A stretch of DNA of 35,825 nucleotides from CAZCSJ01 sp964501445 (GCA_964501445.1 CAZCSJ010000008.1:1-35825), one strand, 5' to 3'. Counted from the stretch's first letter, positions 14,889-21,327 are shown. Notes: generated from the sequence alone by a model not told the origin. Program-made: numbers and translations.

Positions 14889-14988
14889 CGATGCTAATAT
14901 ACGAATGCATACTAATTATACTAATATAATATATGGTGAGCGTAGTCGAACCATTCGTATCATTGGTATAATTCGTATATTCGCATCG
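14889..14988 (-). repeat. Long imperfect inverted repeat R4 between atpH and atpA
   Basis: The arms are the same ATACGAAT/ATACTAAT-type units as R1-R3, with a short central module GGTGAGCGTAGTCGAACC shared with R1 and R2. It lies 11 nt from the atpH stop (15000) and 7 nt from the atpA ATG (14881). Confidence 0.88.
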
Positions 14989-14999
14989 TATTCTTTACA

Positions 15000-15374
15000 T
15001 CATCCTTGAAACAACTTATCCAGCTGCCGCTTTACGCTCGCGTCAATCAAAATCCCATCGTTCACGCGGATCACGGCGCCGCCGATGATCTCCGGTGTGA
15101 AAGAAAAACGGATATCGGCATTTTTTCCAAACTCTGCGCGGAGACGACGCTCCAATTCCTTACGGATATCCCGCGCGGCCGTCACTTCCACTTTTTGAAT
15201 TCCTTCTCTCGCAAAAAGTTTCTTCTCAATAGACCGAAGAATGTCTGGAAGTTTTGGCATATCGCCGTTTCTTCGCACGAGCGAGAGGAAATTTCGCATG
15301 AGCGCGCGCGGCGCGGGCTTTCCTTTCGCGAGCTCAAGAAATGTATCCGCGTAACACGAGGCAGAGTATTTCAT
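15000..15374 (-). CDS. atpH: ATP synthase F1 subunit delta, short form
   Basis: Delta connects the peripheral stalk (b subunits) to the top of alpha3beta3. The 124-residue product starts MKYSASCYADTFLELAKG, matching the family A-x-x-Y-A-x-A-L start. It ends with the typical C-terminal block: DIRFSFTPEIIGGAVIRVNDGILIDASVKRQLDKL, quoted here only as IIGGAVIRVNDGILIDASV. Usual delta is about 175-180 residues, so the middle of the N-terminal helical domain appears shortened. Gene order and the C-terminal motif make the identification firm. It starts 2 bp after atpF. Confidence 0.92.
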   Translation of the reverse strand: MKYSASCYADTFLELAKGKPAPRALMRNFLSLVRRNGDMPKLPDILRSIEKKLFAREGIQKVEVTAARDIRKELERRLRAEFGKNADIRFSFTPEIIGGAVIRVNDGILIDASVKRQLDKLFQG

Positions 15375-15376
15375 TT

Positions 15377-15880
15377 CTATGACGTCCGTTTCGCTTCTTT
15401 GAGCGCGCGCGCCAAGAGCGCGCCGTCAACCTTTTCGGGGGAAGCAAGGATCACGCGCGCGACCGCATGGCGGATCAATTCCTGCGCCTCTTTTGTAAAT
15501 GCGTCTGCCGCAATGCGCTTTTCTTCCTCTGCGCGGCGCTTGCCCTCTCTAAGGGCATCTTCGGCTTTCTTTGCCGCATCGGCGAGGAGCTCTTGCGCCC
15601 GCTCTTTTGCCCGCACTTCGCCCCGCGCGATTAACGCGAGCGATTCCTTCTCTGCCTGCCGTATCATGAAATCGCGCTCGCGCGAGGCAGCCGCGAGTTT
15701 CTCCTCTGCATCTTTTCGCATCCGCATCCCCTCCTCAATTCTCCGCCGCCGCTCGGCAAGAACATTCAAAATGGGGCGGTAGGCAAAACGCTCAAGGAGA
15801 AAAAAAAGAATGCCAAAATTCACCGCCTGTGCGACGAGGAGTTTCCAGTCAATTCCAAATTGGCGGACGAATTCAGACAT
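15377..15880 (-). CDS. atpF: ATP synthase Fo subunit b
   Basis: Subunit b forms the peripheral stalk that holds F1 still against the rotor. The 167-residue product has one N-terminal membrane segment (about residues 12-30, LLVAQAVNFGILFFLLERF). The family F-x-Y-x-P-I pattern (RFAYRPILNVL) follows, then a long charged helix rich in Arg, Glu and Ala (about 45-150), typical of the dimeric stalk. It starts 25 bp after the atpE stop and ends 2 bp before atpH. Confidence 0.95.
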   Translation of the reverse strand: MSEFVRQFGIDWKLLVAQAVNFGILFFLLERFAYRPILNVLAERRRRIEEGMRMRKDAEEKLAAASRERDFMIRQAEKESLALIARGEVRAKERAQELLADAAKKAEDALREGKRRAEEEKRIAADAFTKEAQELIRHAVARVILASPEKVDGALLARALKEAKRTS

Positions 15881-15905
15881 GGAAGTGAATGAAGTCGGGC
15901 TTCAA

Positions 15906-16124
15906 TCAAACGAATTTAATGAGAAGCGCTATCACGAGCGCGTAAATCGCAATGGATTCGGCAAACGCGATCCCGAGGATCATGAGGGTCTGGATTTTCC
16001 CCGATGCCTCGGGATTCCGTCCGATCGCTTCAAGGGCTTTCCCCGTGAGGATGCCGATGCCGACTCCTGGCCCGATGGCGCCAAGGCCTATGGCGATTGC
16101 CGATGCGAGATCTTTTAATTCCAT
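15906..16124 (-). CDS. atpE: ATP synthase Fo subunit c
   Basis: Subunit c forms the membrane rotor ring. The 72-residue product has two membrane helices joined by a polar loop (GKALEAIGRNPEA), with the ion-carrying carboxylate at E56 followed by S57 and Y61. Na+-binding c subunits usually have Gln at the position of I23 here (GxGPGxGQG); its absence points to H+ coupling, though E-S-Y is retained. ATG at 16124 was chosen because the earlier in-frame ATG at 16184 lies inside repeat R5 and adds residues not typical of the family. There is no Shine-Dalgarno; R5 begins 6 nt upstream. Confidence 0.97.
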   Translation of the reverse strand: MELKDLASAIAIGLGAIGPGVGIGILTGKALEAIGRNPEASGKIQTLMILGIAFAESIAIYALVIALLIKFV

Positions 16125-16130
16125 ATAGTA

Positions 16131-16233
16131 TGATGCTAATCTACCAATCGTATGCGAATGATGCGAATTGCGAATTCTGGACATTCCGTATTCGCAATTT
16201 GTAGATTCGCATGAAATTCGTTGATTCGCATCA
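16131..16233 (-). repeat. Long imperfect inverted repeat R5 between atpB and atpE
   Basis: Arms are made of ATGCGAAT/GCGAATTG-type units, a diverged version of the R1-R4 arms, with pairing between TGATGCTAATCTACCAAT and its counterpart near 16205-16233. It sits 9 nt from the atpB stop (16243) and 6 nt from the atpE ATG (16124). The unit sequence differs, but the position is the same as in R1-R4. Confidence 0.75.
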
Positions 16234-16242
16234 TAACCGATA

Positions 16243-16989
16243 TTAAGGGTGTTCGACTGTTGCGATTGCGATAAACATCAGGGTCAAAAGTGAAAATACG
16301 AGCGCCTGCACGAATCCGCTGAAAATCTCAAGCGCGATAAAGGGCACGGGCACGGCGTAGGGCACGAGGAATCCGACAATGAGGAGCAGCACCTCGCCCG
16401 CAAAAATGTTCCCAAAAAGACGGAACGAGAACGATATCAGTTTAGCAGTTTCCGAGATTAATTCAAGAATTCCCACGAAAAAATCAACAGGGCTTCGGAG
16501 GGTAAAAAATCTCCCGCCGTAGCGGAACACGCCAAGCGCGGCTATGCCGAGCGCCTGGATGGTGACAAGGGAAATCACGGCGAGCGCCAACGTAAAATTG
16601 AGGTCGCTTGCCGGCGCCCGGAAAATCGGCGTAAAGAGCGTGCGCTCCGGATAGTCGCGCGAGGACTCAAAAAACCCGACGGTTCCAAGCACCGGAAAGA
16701 GCCCCAACCAATTGGATGCAAGGATGAAAAGAAAAATCGTGGCGATAAACGGCAGGGCGCGCTCCGCCCGCTCACGACTCCCCAGCACTCCTTGTATCAG
16801 CCCCACAAAACTTTCGGTTGCGTATTCAAAGACATTCTGAAAACCCACGGGCACGAGCGCGGGACGCCGCAAAAAAATCACCGCAGAGGCAATGAGAAGG
16901 ACTGCCACAAGCCACGACATAAGGAGGGTATTGGTTATGGGAAATCCCGCAATGGAGAGTATTTTTTCAGCGGAAATTGAGATATTCAT
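16243..16989 (-). CDS. atpB: ATP synthase Fo subunit a
   Basis: Subunit a supplies the two half-channels for ions at the c-ring. The 248-residue product has five to six membrane spans, the segment LISFSFRLFGNIFAGEVLL with the essential Arg of the fourth span, and PVPFIALEIFSGFVQALVFSLL at the end (partial: FSGFVQALVFSLL). The ATG at 16989 was preferred over 16995 because the predicted transcription start from TATACT at 16998-17003 falls between them, giving a leaderless mRNA. It is the first gene of the complete cluster atpBEFHAGDC; no atpI is seen. Confidence 0.96.
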   Translation of the reverse strand: MNISISAEKILSIAGFPITNTLLMSWLVAVLLIASAVIFLRRPALVPVGFQNVFEYATESFVGLIQGVLGSRERAERALPFIATIFLFILASNWLGLFPVLGTVGFFESSRDYPERTLFTPIFRAPASDLNFTLALAVISLVTIQALGIAALGVFRYGGRFFTLRSPVDFFVGILELISETAKLISFSFRLFGNIFAGEVLLLIVGFLVPYAVPVPFIALEIFSGFVQALVFSLLTLMFIAIATVEHP

Positions 16990-16997
16990 TATCATCC

Positions 16998-17027
16998 AGT
17001 ATACGTTATTTCGTGCCGATATTTCAA
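16998..17027 (-). promoter_or_regulatory. Promoter of the atp operon, leaderless geometry
   Basis: On the minus strand TTGAAA (17022-17027), an 18-nt spacer, and TATACT (16998-17003). The expected start is around 16990, immediately before the ATG at 16989. Confidence 0.65.
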
Positions 17028-17042
17028 TCGCGCATTATTCCT

Positions 17043-17063
17043 GTACCGATCTTAGATCGGTAC
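17043..17063. repeat. Palindrome identical to one inside uvrA
   Basis: The 21-bp palindrome with arms GTACCGATC / GATCGGTAC around TTA is identical to 4414-4434. Here it lies upstream of the atp promoter, outside any gene. Confidence 0.9.
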
Positions 17064-17081
17064 ATACGTTCAATGCCATGG

Positions 17082-17119
17082 ATAAAAACAAAGGCCCCGC
17101 TGGTTTGGTGGGGGCCGGA
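17082..17119 (-). terminator. Terminator after the 58-aa gene
   Basis: GGCCCC (17093-17098) and GGGGCC (17111-17116) form a hairpin followed on the minus strand by CTTTGTTTTTAT. It separates the 58-aa gene transcript from the atp promoter. Confidence 0.75.
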
Positions 17120-17164
17120 CTTTGATTGGAAAACTAGAAAGAATTTTACTACTTTTTACCCCTT

Positions 17165-17341
17165 TTACCCCCTGGAAGCGACGACTTTCATCTTCACACC
17201 AGGAAGGCATCCCTCCAGTTCTTTTCTAAGGAGGCGGGCCTCCTCTTTGCGTGCGGCGCGTTCCGCTTTGCGCTTTTCACGCTCGGCCCGAAGATTTTCT
17301 TTCTCTGTGGTGGGCGAGGGGCGATCGATCGTCTCGATCAT
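17165..17341 (-). CDS. Small charged helical protein (58 aa), unknown function
   Basis: A frame of 58 codons starts at ATG 17341 behind a near-perfect Shine-Dalgarno (AAGGAGG, 7 nt before the ATG) and ends with TAA. The product starts MIETIDRPSPTTEKENL and continues as a highly charged Arg/Lys/Glu/Ala helix (about residues 14-43, AEREKRKAERAARKEEARLL), then a short tail GCLPGVKMKVVASRG. It probably forms a single long helix or coiled coil. It is a stand-alone unit with its own terminator and a leader holding three hairpins. I do not recognise the family; the strong ribosome site argues that it is real. Confidence 0.65.
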   Translation of the reverse strand: MIETIDRPSPTTEKENLRAEREKRKAERAARKEEARLLRKELEGCLPGVKMKVVASRG

Positions 17342-17375
17342 AATTTCCTCCTTCTTTGAAAGTGCTGCTACTACC

Positions 17376-17487
17376 CCAGCGTCTCCGGCCGCTGGCGTGA
17401 GGTCTCTTAATGAGGTGCATGTAAGAGACCTCGCGCCAACTTCCTCTTTGAACGAAGAACACCTCCTCGGACTGCGAGGAGGTGTTC
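17376..17487 (-). promoter_or_regulatory. Hairpin-rich leader upstream of the 58-aa gene
   Basis: Three stems in a row: CCAGCG/CGCTGG (17376-17395), an 11-bp perfect stem GAGGTCTCTTA/TAAGAGACCTC extended by GGCG/CGCC (17394-17437), and a 12-bp perfect stem GAACACCTCCTC/GAGGAGGTGTTC (17457-17487). Read on the minus strand, the last is transcribed first and contains an AGGAGG in its 3' arm. Further upstream, AAAGGAGG is followed by ATG ATA TAA (about 17513-17542), a two-codon frame with a good Shine-Dalgarno. It may be a structured regulatory leader or small RNA; the class is not recognised. Confidence 0.5.
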
Positions 17488-17670
17488 GGGTAAAATCCGT
17501 AACGTATAGCTTATATCATGACCCTATTCCCTCCTTTCGCGTGCGTGTGGCAAATGACTGAAAGCGTAAAAAACGCCACGCGCACCGGTGCCTTCCAAAT
17601 CCTCTGACGATATGCCGGGTGAGAATATGTCATATTACAAATGAATATATCCCGCCTCTCAAAATCTGTC

Positions 17671-17777
17671 AACCCCGTTAGAGGCATAGTTATCCACAAG
17701 ACATATTGATATCCTTTTATTTATAGATGTCTTAGATAACGACGGTGTAACCGATCACTGTAGACTTCTAACGGGGT
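17671..17777. repeat. CCCGTTAGA-ended inverted-repeat element B
   Basis: CCCCGTTAGAG at the left and CTTCTAACGGGG at the right bracket about 80 bp of AT-rich DNA, as in element A at 7738-7839, but the interiors are unrelated. The interior holds TTATCCACA (17690-17698), and TTTTCCACA follows at 17786-17794; both resemble DnaA boxes. The rest of 17490-17800 shows no supported gene. Confidence 0.7.
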
Positions 17778-17803
17778 CAAGGTTGTTTTCCACAGGTCGC
17801 GTG

Positions 17804-19255
17804 TTATCGCAACACCTCCCACAATTGCGGATCATAGCCCCCGTCTATTTTAAACACCGCAACCCCACGCACCCCCAATTCTTTGGCAAGCTTTACTTTA
17901 TCGGCAATGGCTTGCGAATCGCTCCACCAAAGAAGCCGCAGGGGACCCGTGGAGGACGCAACTGGGGATGTGCCGGTTGCGATCAACGCCCCATTCGCCA
18001 CCGCCCCGACAACACCCGCTTCACCCGCATCATGCACGCCAGGGGTCATTTGCACCGGATCGCCCACGTCCGGTCCTTTGGGAACCGTGCCGCCGTCTTG
18101 ATACAAAATACTCAATTCGCCCGCCTGATTGCGAGTCGGTTGGATGCCTTTTTCCGCGCCAATTTGAAGTGCATATCGAGGATTGAACGAATGCAAACGG
18201 TCATAACTGTATCCCTTCCCGAATGGCTCCACCTCATATTCGTACCCGTAGGTCGCGACTCCAATGACGATTTTCTTTTTGGAAATGGTCTTGGCGGTGA
18301 ACTCAACGGCTTTGCGCACCCAATCCGGGTCTGCAATCGGCGCATAGGGGCCTGAAACGCGCTTTTCCTGATTCAATTTGATATCAATAGACCCTTGGTC
18401 GTATGCCATAATCCGCACGCGGTCACAGTACGAATTGATAGCATTGTAGTCGTTTGCGTATGCAATCTCTTTGGGAATCTTGGAAAAACGCGAATCCAGC
18501 GGGATGCGCGACTCAATGGTGCACATCACCCACTTCTTCCCAATGGCTTTGTAGAGGTCGCGGAGAAACGCGGAGAAATACGGCCGGGTGTCCGCTTTCT
18601 TGCCCTCATAATCAATATCCACGCCGTCAAAATCGTATTTCTTCACCATCGCAACAATTTCTTTTATGTGCGCGTCGCGAAGTTTTTTATTGGAGAGGAT
18701 TTTGTGAATGCCTTCGGTGTTTGAAGTCATGATGGTCGGAATCACGCGAACCTTTTTCGCTTTTGCCTCGCGGACGAGCTGCGGCCACGGGTCTTCATCT
18801 AATTTCATCAAATCCACAAGCGTTCCGTCGTTTTTTACCGTAAAACCAAACGGGTTCAATTCCTTAAATGTATCAAGATGCGCGAGCGCCTCTGGCGTGC
18901 CCGATGCTTTTTTCCAATACGGAATCCACCCGGAAATTTCTAAATCAGCAGCCGAGATTTTCTTTCCGCCCGAAGCCGCTCCCGCAAACGCGGCGCGCGA
19001 GCGCGCGCCAAAATACCCGCTCGCGGGCGAGACGCCGCTTCGCTTCTGCCACCCCGCCACCGCGGCTTTGGTCGCGGGGCCGAAAAATCCCGACTGCGGC
19101 GCAACATCCAAAACACTCTGCAGACATTTCACGTCTTCGCCCTTTGACCCCACCGTAAGATCGCGCACAAACGCGCAGGACGATGCGGCAAACGCAAAAA
19201 CCGGCGCTCCGAAAAGCGCCGCCGCAATCACCAAAAGAAAAAATCGCCGAATCAT
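17804..19255 (-). CDS. Secreted GH18-family glycosidase-like protein with peptidoglycan-binding domain
   Basis: The 483-residue product has a signal peptide (MIRRFFLLVI to about AFAAS, residues 1-25), a PG-binding type 1 domain (about 32-92; VGSKGEDVKCLQSVL, GFFGPATKAAVAGWQ), and a GH18 barrel. The barrel carries the catalytic signature FDGVDIDYE with D213, D215 and proton donor E217. The barrel resembles YaaH/SleL-type cortical and peptidoglycan hydrolases, so cell-wall remodelling is a reasonable role; substrate is not shown. The ATG at 19255 gives the signal peptide directly and lies 9 nt after a TATACT box. It is the last gene of the minus-strand run from the cyclophilin gene, but has its own promoter. 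Confidence 0.87.
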   Translation of the reverse strand: MIRRFFLLVIAAALFGAPVFAFAASSCAFVRDLTVGSKGEDVKCLQSVLDVAPQSGFFGPATKAAVAGWQKRSGVSPASGYFGARSRAAFAGAASGGKKISAADLEISGWIPYWKKASGTPEALAHLDTFKELNPFGFTVKNDGTLVDLMKLDEDPWPQLVREAKAKKVRVIPTIMTSNTEGIHKILSNKKLRDAHIKEIVAMVKKYDFDGVDIDYEGKKADTRPYFSAFLRDLYKAIGKKWVMCTIESRIPLDSRFSKIPKEIAYANDYNAINSYCDRVRIMAYDQGSIDIKLNQEKRVSGPYAPIADPDWVRKAVEFTAKTISKKKIVIGVATYGYEYEVEPFGKGYSYDRLHSFNPRYALQIGAEKGIQPTRNQAGELSILYQDGGTVPKGPDVGDPVQMTPGVHDAGEAGVVGAVANGALIATGTSPVASSTGPLRLLWWSDSQAIADKVKLAKELGVRGVAVFKIDGGYDPQLWEVLR

Positions 19256-19264
19256 TACTTCAGA

Positions 19265-19293
19265 AGTATAACACAACATAGAACTAGAGTCAT
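19265..19293 (-). promoter_or_regulatory. Putative promoter of the GH18 gene
   Basis: ATGACT (19288-19293), 17 nt, TATACT (19265-19270) on the minus strand, with the ATG 9 nt further. The -35 overlaps the end of a GTCATCCTGA-family repeat. Confidence 0.5.
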
Positions 19294-19358
19294 CCTGAGG
19301 CAGAGCCGAAGGACCTCCCGAAGGATCCCAAAAGATTCTTCACTTTGTTCAGAATGAC
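19289..19358 (+). repeat. GTCATCCTGA-family dispersed repeat, copy 3
   Basis: Starts GTCATCCTGAGG, contains GAAGGACCT and GAAGGATCC, then AGATTCTTCACT, and ends TTCAGAATGAC. Its right end overlaps the 3' end of the HAD gene: the last residues SSF and the TGA stop are written by the repeat. Confidence 0.78.
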
Positions 19359-19963
19359 GATTCGCTCAGCAATGCATCAAGCTCCCGTCTGCACTGCTCA
19401 AAATCGCGGTATACAATCCCGTGTATGCCGAGCGTCTCGGCGGCCGCGACATTGACCGGATTATCATCAATAAAAACGGTCTCGTCCGCCGGAAGCCCCA
19501 AGCGGTCAAGCACATACTGAAACGCCGCAGGATCCGGCTTTTTCACTCCCATATCTTCCGAGCTCTCCACAACATCAAACAAATGGTAAATCCCAAACAC
19601 ATCTTTTAAAAACCACTGCAGATTCCAGCCGAAACTCGTGAGAAGCGCGATTTTATATTTCTTTTTCAGTTCTTCAATGCACGCAACCATCCGCGCATCA
19701 ATCCGTTCCGGGGAATGGATATCCTCCAGTATCGCATTCATCTCTTCTATCGTGATGCCAAGTGATGGTTTGGTTTTTTCAAAAAAATTCTCTAAGTCGC
19801 GGTACCCCTCCTGATACACGCCCCGAAAATACTCTCCCACTATTTCCCGGAGCCGCTCATACTCATACCCATACTTTTCCGCATGCCGCCGGACAATGAT
19901 TTTTGTGGTTTCTTCTGTCGCAAGAATCGGACCGTTCAAATCAAAAATAATTCCTTTAATCAT
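19349..19963 (-). CDS. HAD-superfamily hydrolase-like protein with altered motif I
   Basis: The 204-residue product from ATG 19963 starts MIKGIIFDLNGPI, has a helical cap (about 15-85), then motif II (IALLTSFGW), motif III Lys (MGVKKPDP) and motif IV (ETVFIDDNPVN). This is the layout of phosphoglycolate-phosphatase-like HAD enzymes. In motif I the usual second Asp (D-x-D) is Asn (D8-L-N10), which removes the standard general acid/base. Some HAD groups tolerate changes here, so activity is uncertain. The upstream in-frame ATG at 20041 was rejected because it would translate a perfect palindrome. The C-terminus is formed by a dispersed repeat. Confidence 0.85.
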   Translation of the reverse strand: MIKGIIFDLNGPILATEETTKIIVRRHAEKYGYEYERLREIVGEYFRGVYQEGYRDLENFFEKTKPSLGITIEEMNAILEDIHSPERIDARMVACIEELKKKYKIALLTSFGWNLQWFLKDVFGIYHLFDVVESSEDMGVKKPDPAAFQYVLDRLGLPADETVFIDDNPVNVAAAETLGIHGIVYRDFEQCRRELDALLSESSF

Positions 19964-19972
19964 GCATGAGGA

Positions 19973-20016
19973 GATACAACATTCCAACATTCTGCAGAAT
20001 GTTGGAATGTTGTATC
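19973..20016. repeat. Perfect 44-bp palindrome
   Basis: An uninterrupted palindrome centred on CTGCAG, with half-site GATACAACATTCC then AACATTCTG. It lies between the EEP-family gene and the HAD gene, 9 bp before the HAD ATG. On the + strand it is followed by TGCGTTTTT. With no loop it would extrude as a long perfect hairpin. Confidence 0.95.
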
Positions 20017-20041
20017 TGCGTTTTTGGGGATGTCGACACAC

Positions 20042-20773
20042 TCACACACAGTATATATCACCAACAACCGCGCAGTGGTCGGAAAGGCCGGACACAAGCC
20101 GCACGTTCTGGGCGCGGTAACCGGGAGTGGTGAAAAGGCCGTCCACCATAAAAGGCAATTGCCCCGCACGGTGGAATTTTCCGTCCAAACTGGTCTTGTA
20201 TTCCGGCGGAATGGCGTCTTTATACCGCGCCGCGATCGCATCAAAAATCTCGCGGCCTCTGGGTGCGTTGAAGTCGCCGTAGAGGATAATTTCGGGAAAT
20301 CCCTCAAGGATTTTCAAAAACTTTTTGAGGTCGCCCCGCTGGGGATCTGTCGCTTTGCCATCAGCGCTCCACGTGAAGTGTGTCGCGCCAAGAGAAAACC
20401 TCTCTCCGTCTTTCTCCACAATTGCCGAAAGGAGGCATCGGTTGATGCCCAGCACATTATCTATCTGCTCCTCGGGAAGCGCGTCCGGAGTCCCGGAATA
20501 ATATGAAATGGTGAGATCCTTTGGGGGGAGACGCGAGAAAAACGCGCTCCCCCACTTCACGAAACTCGCGCTTCCCTTGGGCACTGCCACTCTACTGATA
20601 GGCACATATATCCCCTTCATTCCCAACGCCGATTCAAGCGCCGGGAACGCATGGTCCAACACCTCATAGAAAAATACGACATCAGCTTGTTCGCGCCGCA
20701 CAAATTCCGGCACCTCTGCAAGGTGCCTGTTGCCTTCAATATTGAGCGAGACCAATTTCAACGGATCCTTCAT
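20042..20773 (-). CDS. Endonuclease/exonuclease/phosphatase (EEP) family hydrolase
   Basis: The 243-residue product shows the EEP metal-dependent phosphoesterase layout: strand with N-x-E (LKLVSLNIEGN), a Glu-containing FFYEV segment, ATHFTW, the GDFNAP motif, and the C-terminal SDHCAVV with the catalytic Asp-His. The family includes AP endonucleases, sphingomyelinase-like and synaptojanin-like enzymes; substrate cannot be told from sequence. No signal peptide is visible. Its ATG overlaps the msrA stop by 4 bp (ATGA), so it is co-translated with msrA in the cyclophilin-msrA-EEP-HAD run. Confidence 0.87.
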   Translation of the reverse strand: MKDPLKLVSLNIEGNRHLAEVPEFVRREQADVVFFYEVLDHAFPALESALGMKGIYVPISRVAVPKGSASFVKWGSAFFSRLPPKDLTISYYSGTPDALPEEQIDNVLGINRCLLSAIVEKDGERFSLGATHFTWSADGKATDPQRGDLKKFLKILEGFPEIILYGDFNAPRGREIFDAIAARYKDAIPPEYKTSLDGKFHRAGQLPFMVDGLFTTPGYRAQNVRLVSGLSDHCAVVGDIYCV

Positions 20774-21327
20774 TCTGATTCTTTCAAAAGCTCCGCAAAT
20801 TTTTGCTGGACTTTTTCAAGTTTTGGATTTATGACTACCTCGCAATAGGGATTCCCGGGATTTCGGGCATAGTAATCCTTGTGGTAATTTTCCGCCTCAA
20901 AAAATTCCTTGAGCGGCTCTACTTTTGTCACAATCGGTTTTCCGTCGGGGTGCGATTCGTTCAATTCCTTAATAAAACGCTCCGCCTCATTCTTTTGTTC
21001 CTCATCCGCATAAAGAATGGTTGAGCGATATTGCGTACCCACGTCATTTCCCTGGCGATTCATTGTCGTGGGGTCGTGCGTCGCGAAAAATACCGTGAGG
21101 AGCGTTTTGAAAGGAATAATCGCGGGGTCGTACTCAATTCGCACCACTTCCGCATGTCCCGTGCGGCCCGAGCACACTTCCTCATAGGTCGGCTTACTGG
21201 CTGAGCCCATCGAAGCCCCACCCGCATACCCGGGCGTTACCGAAATGACACCCTTAAGCATCTTAAATACTGCTTCTGTACACCAAAAACACCCTCCTCC
21301 GAATACTGCGATTTTTTTATCATTCAT
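20770..21327 (-). CDS. msrA: Peptide methionine-(S)-S-oxide reductase MsrA
   Basis: MsrA reduces oxidised methionine in proteins. The 185-residue product has the catalytic motif GGCFWCTE with the reactive Cys at residue 13, then PGYAGG, a VCSGRTGHAEVVRIEYDP segment, and EQIDxxQ-type spacing seen here as NEAERF. A Cys near the C-terminus (NPYCEVVI) may act in resolution. Length is typical. It overlaps both neighbours by 4 bp: the upstream cyclophilin and the downstream EEP gene. No MsrB domain is fused. Confidence 0.95.
   Translation of the reverse strand: MNDKKIAVFGGGCFWCTEAVFKMLKGVISVTPGYAGGASMGSASKPTYEEVCSGRTGHAEVVRIEYDPAIIPFKTLLTVFFATHDPTTMNRQGNDVGTQYRSTILYADEEQKNEAERFIKELNESHPDGKPIVTKVEPLKEFFEAENYHKDYYARNPGNPYCEVVINPKLEKVQQKFAELLKESE

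Noticed and set aside
17511..17699. 62-aa minus-strand frame
   Set aside because: Composition is not protein-like, it overlaps repeat B and its end is the possible two-codon leader ORF.
17690..17794. DnaA-box-like TTATCCACA and TTTTCCACA (a third, TTATACACA, at 25730)
   Set aside because: Only two boxes about 100 bp apart, no dnaA or dnaN, and similar nonamers occur elsewhere, including inside genes; not enough to call an origin.
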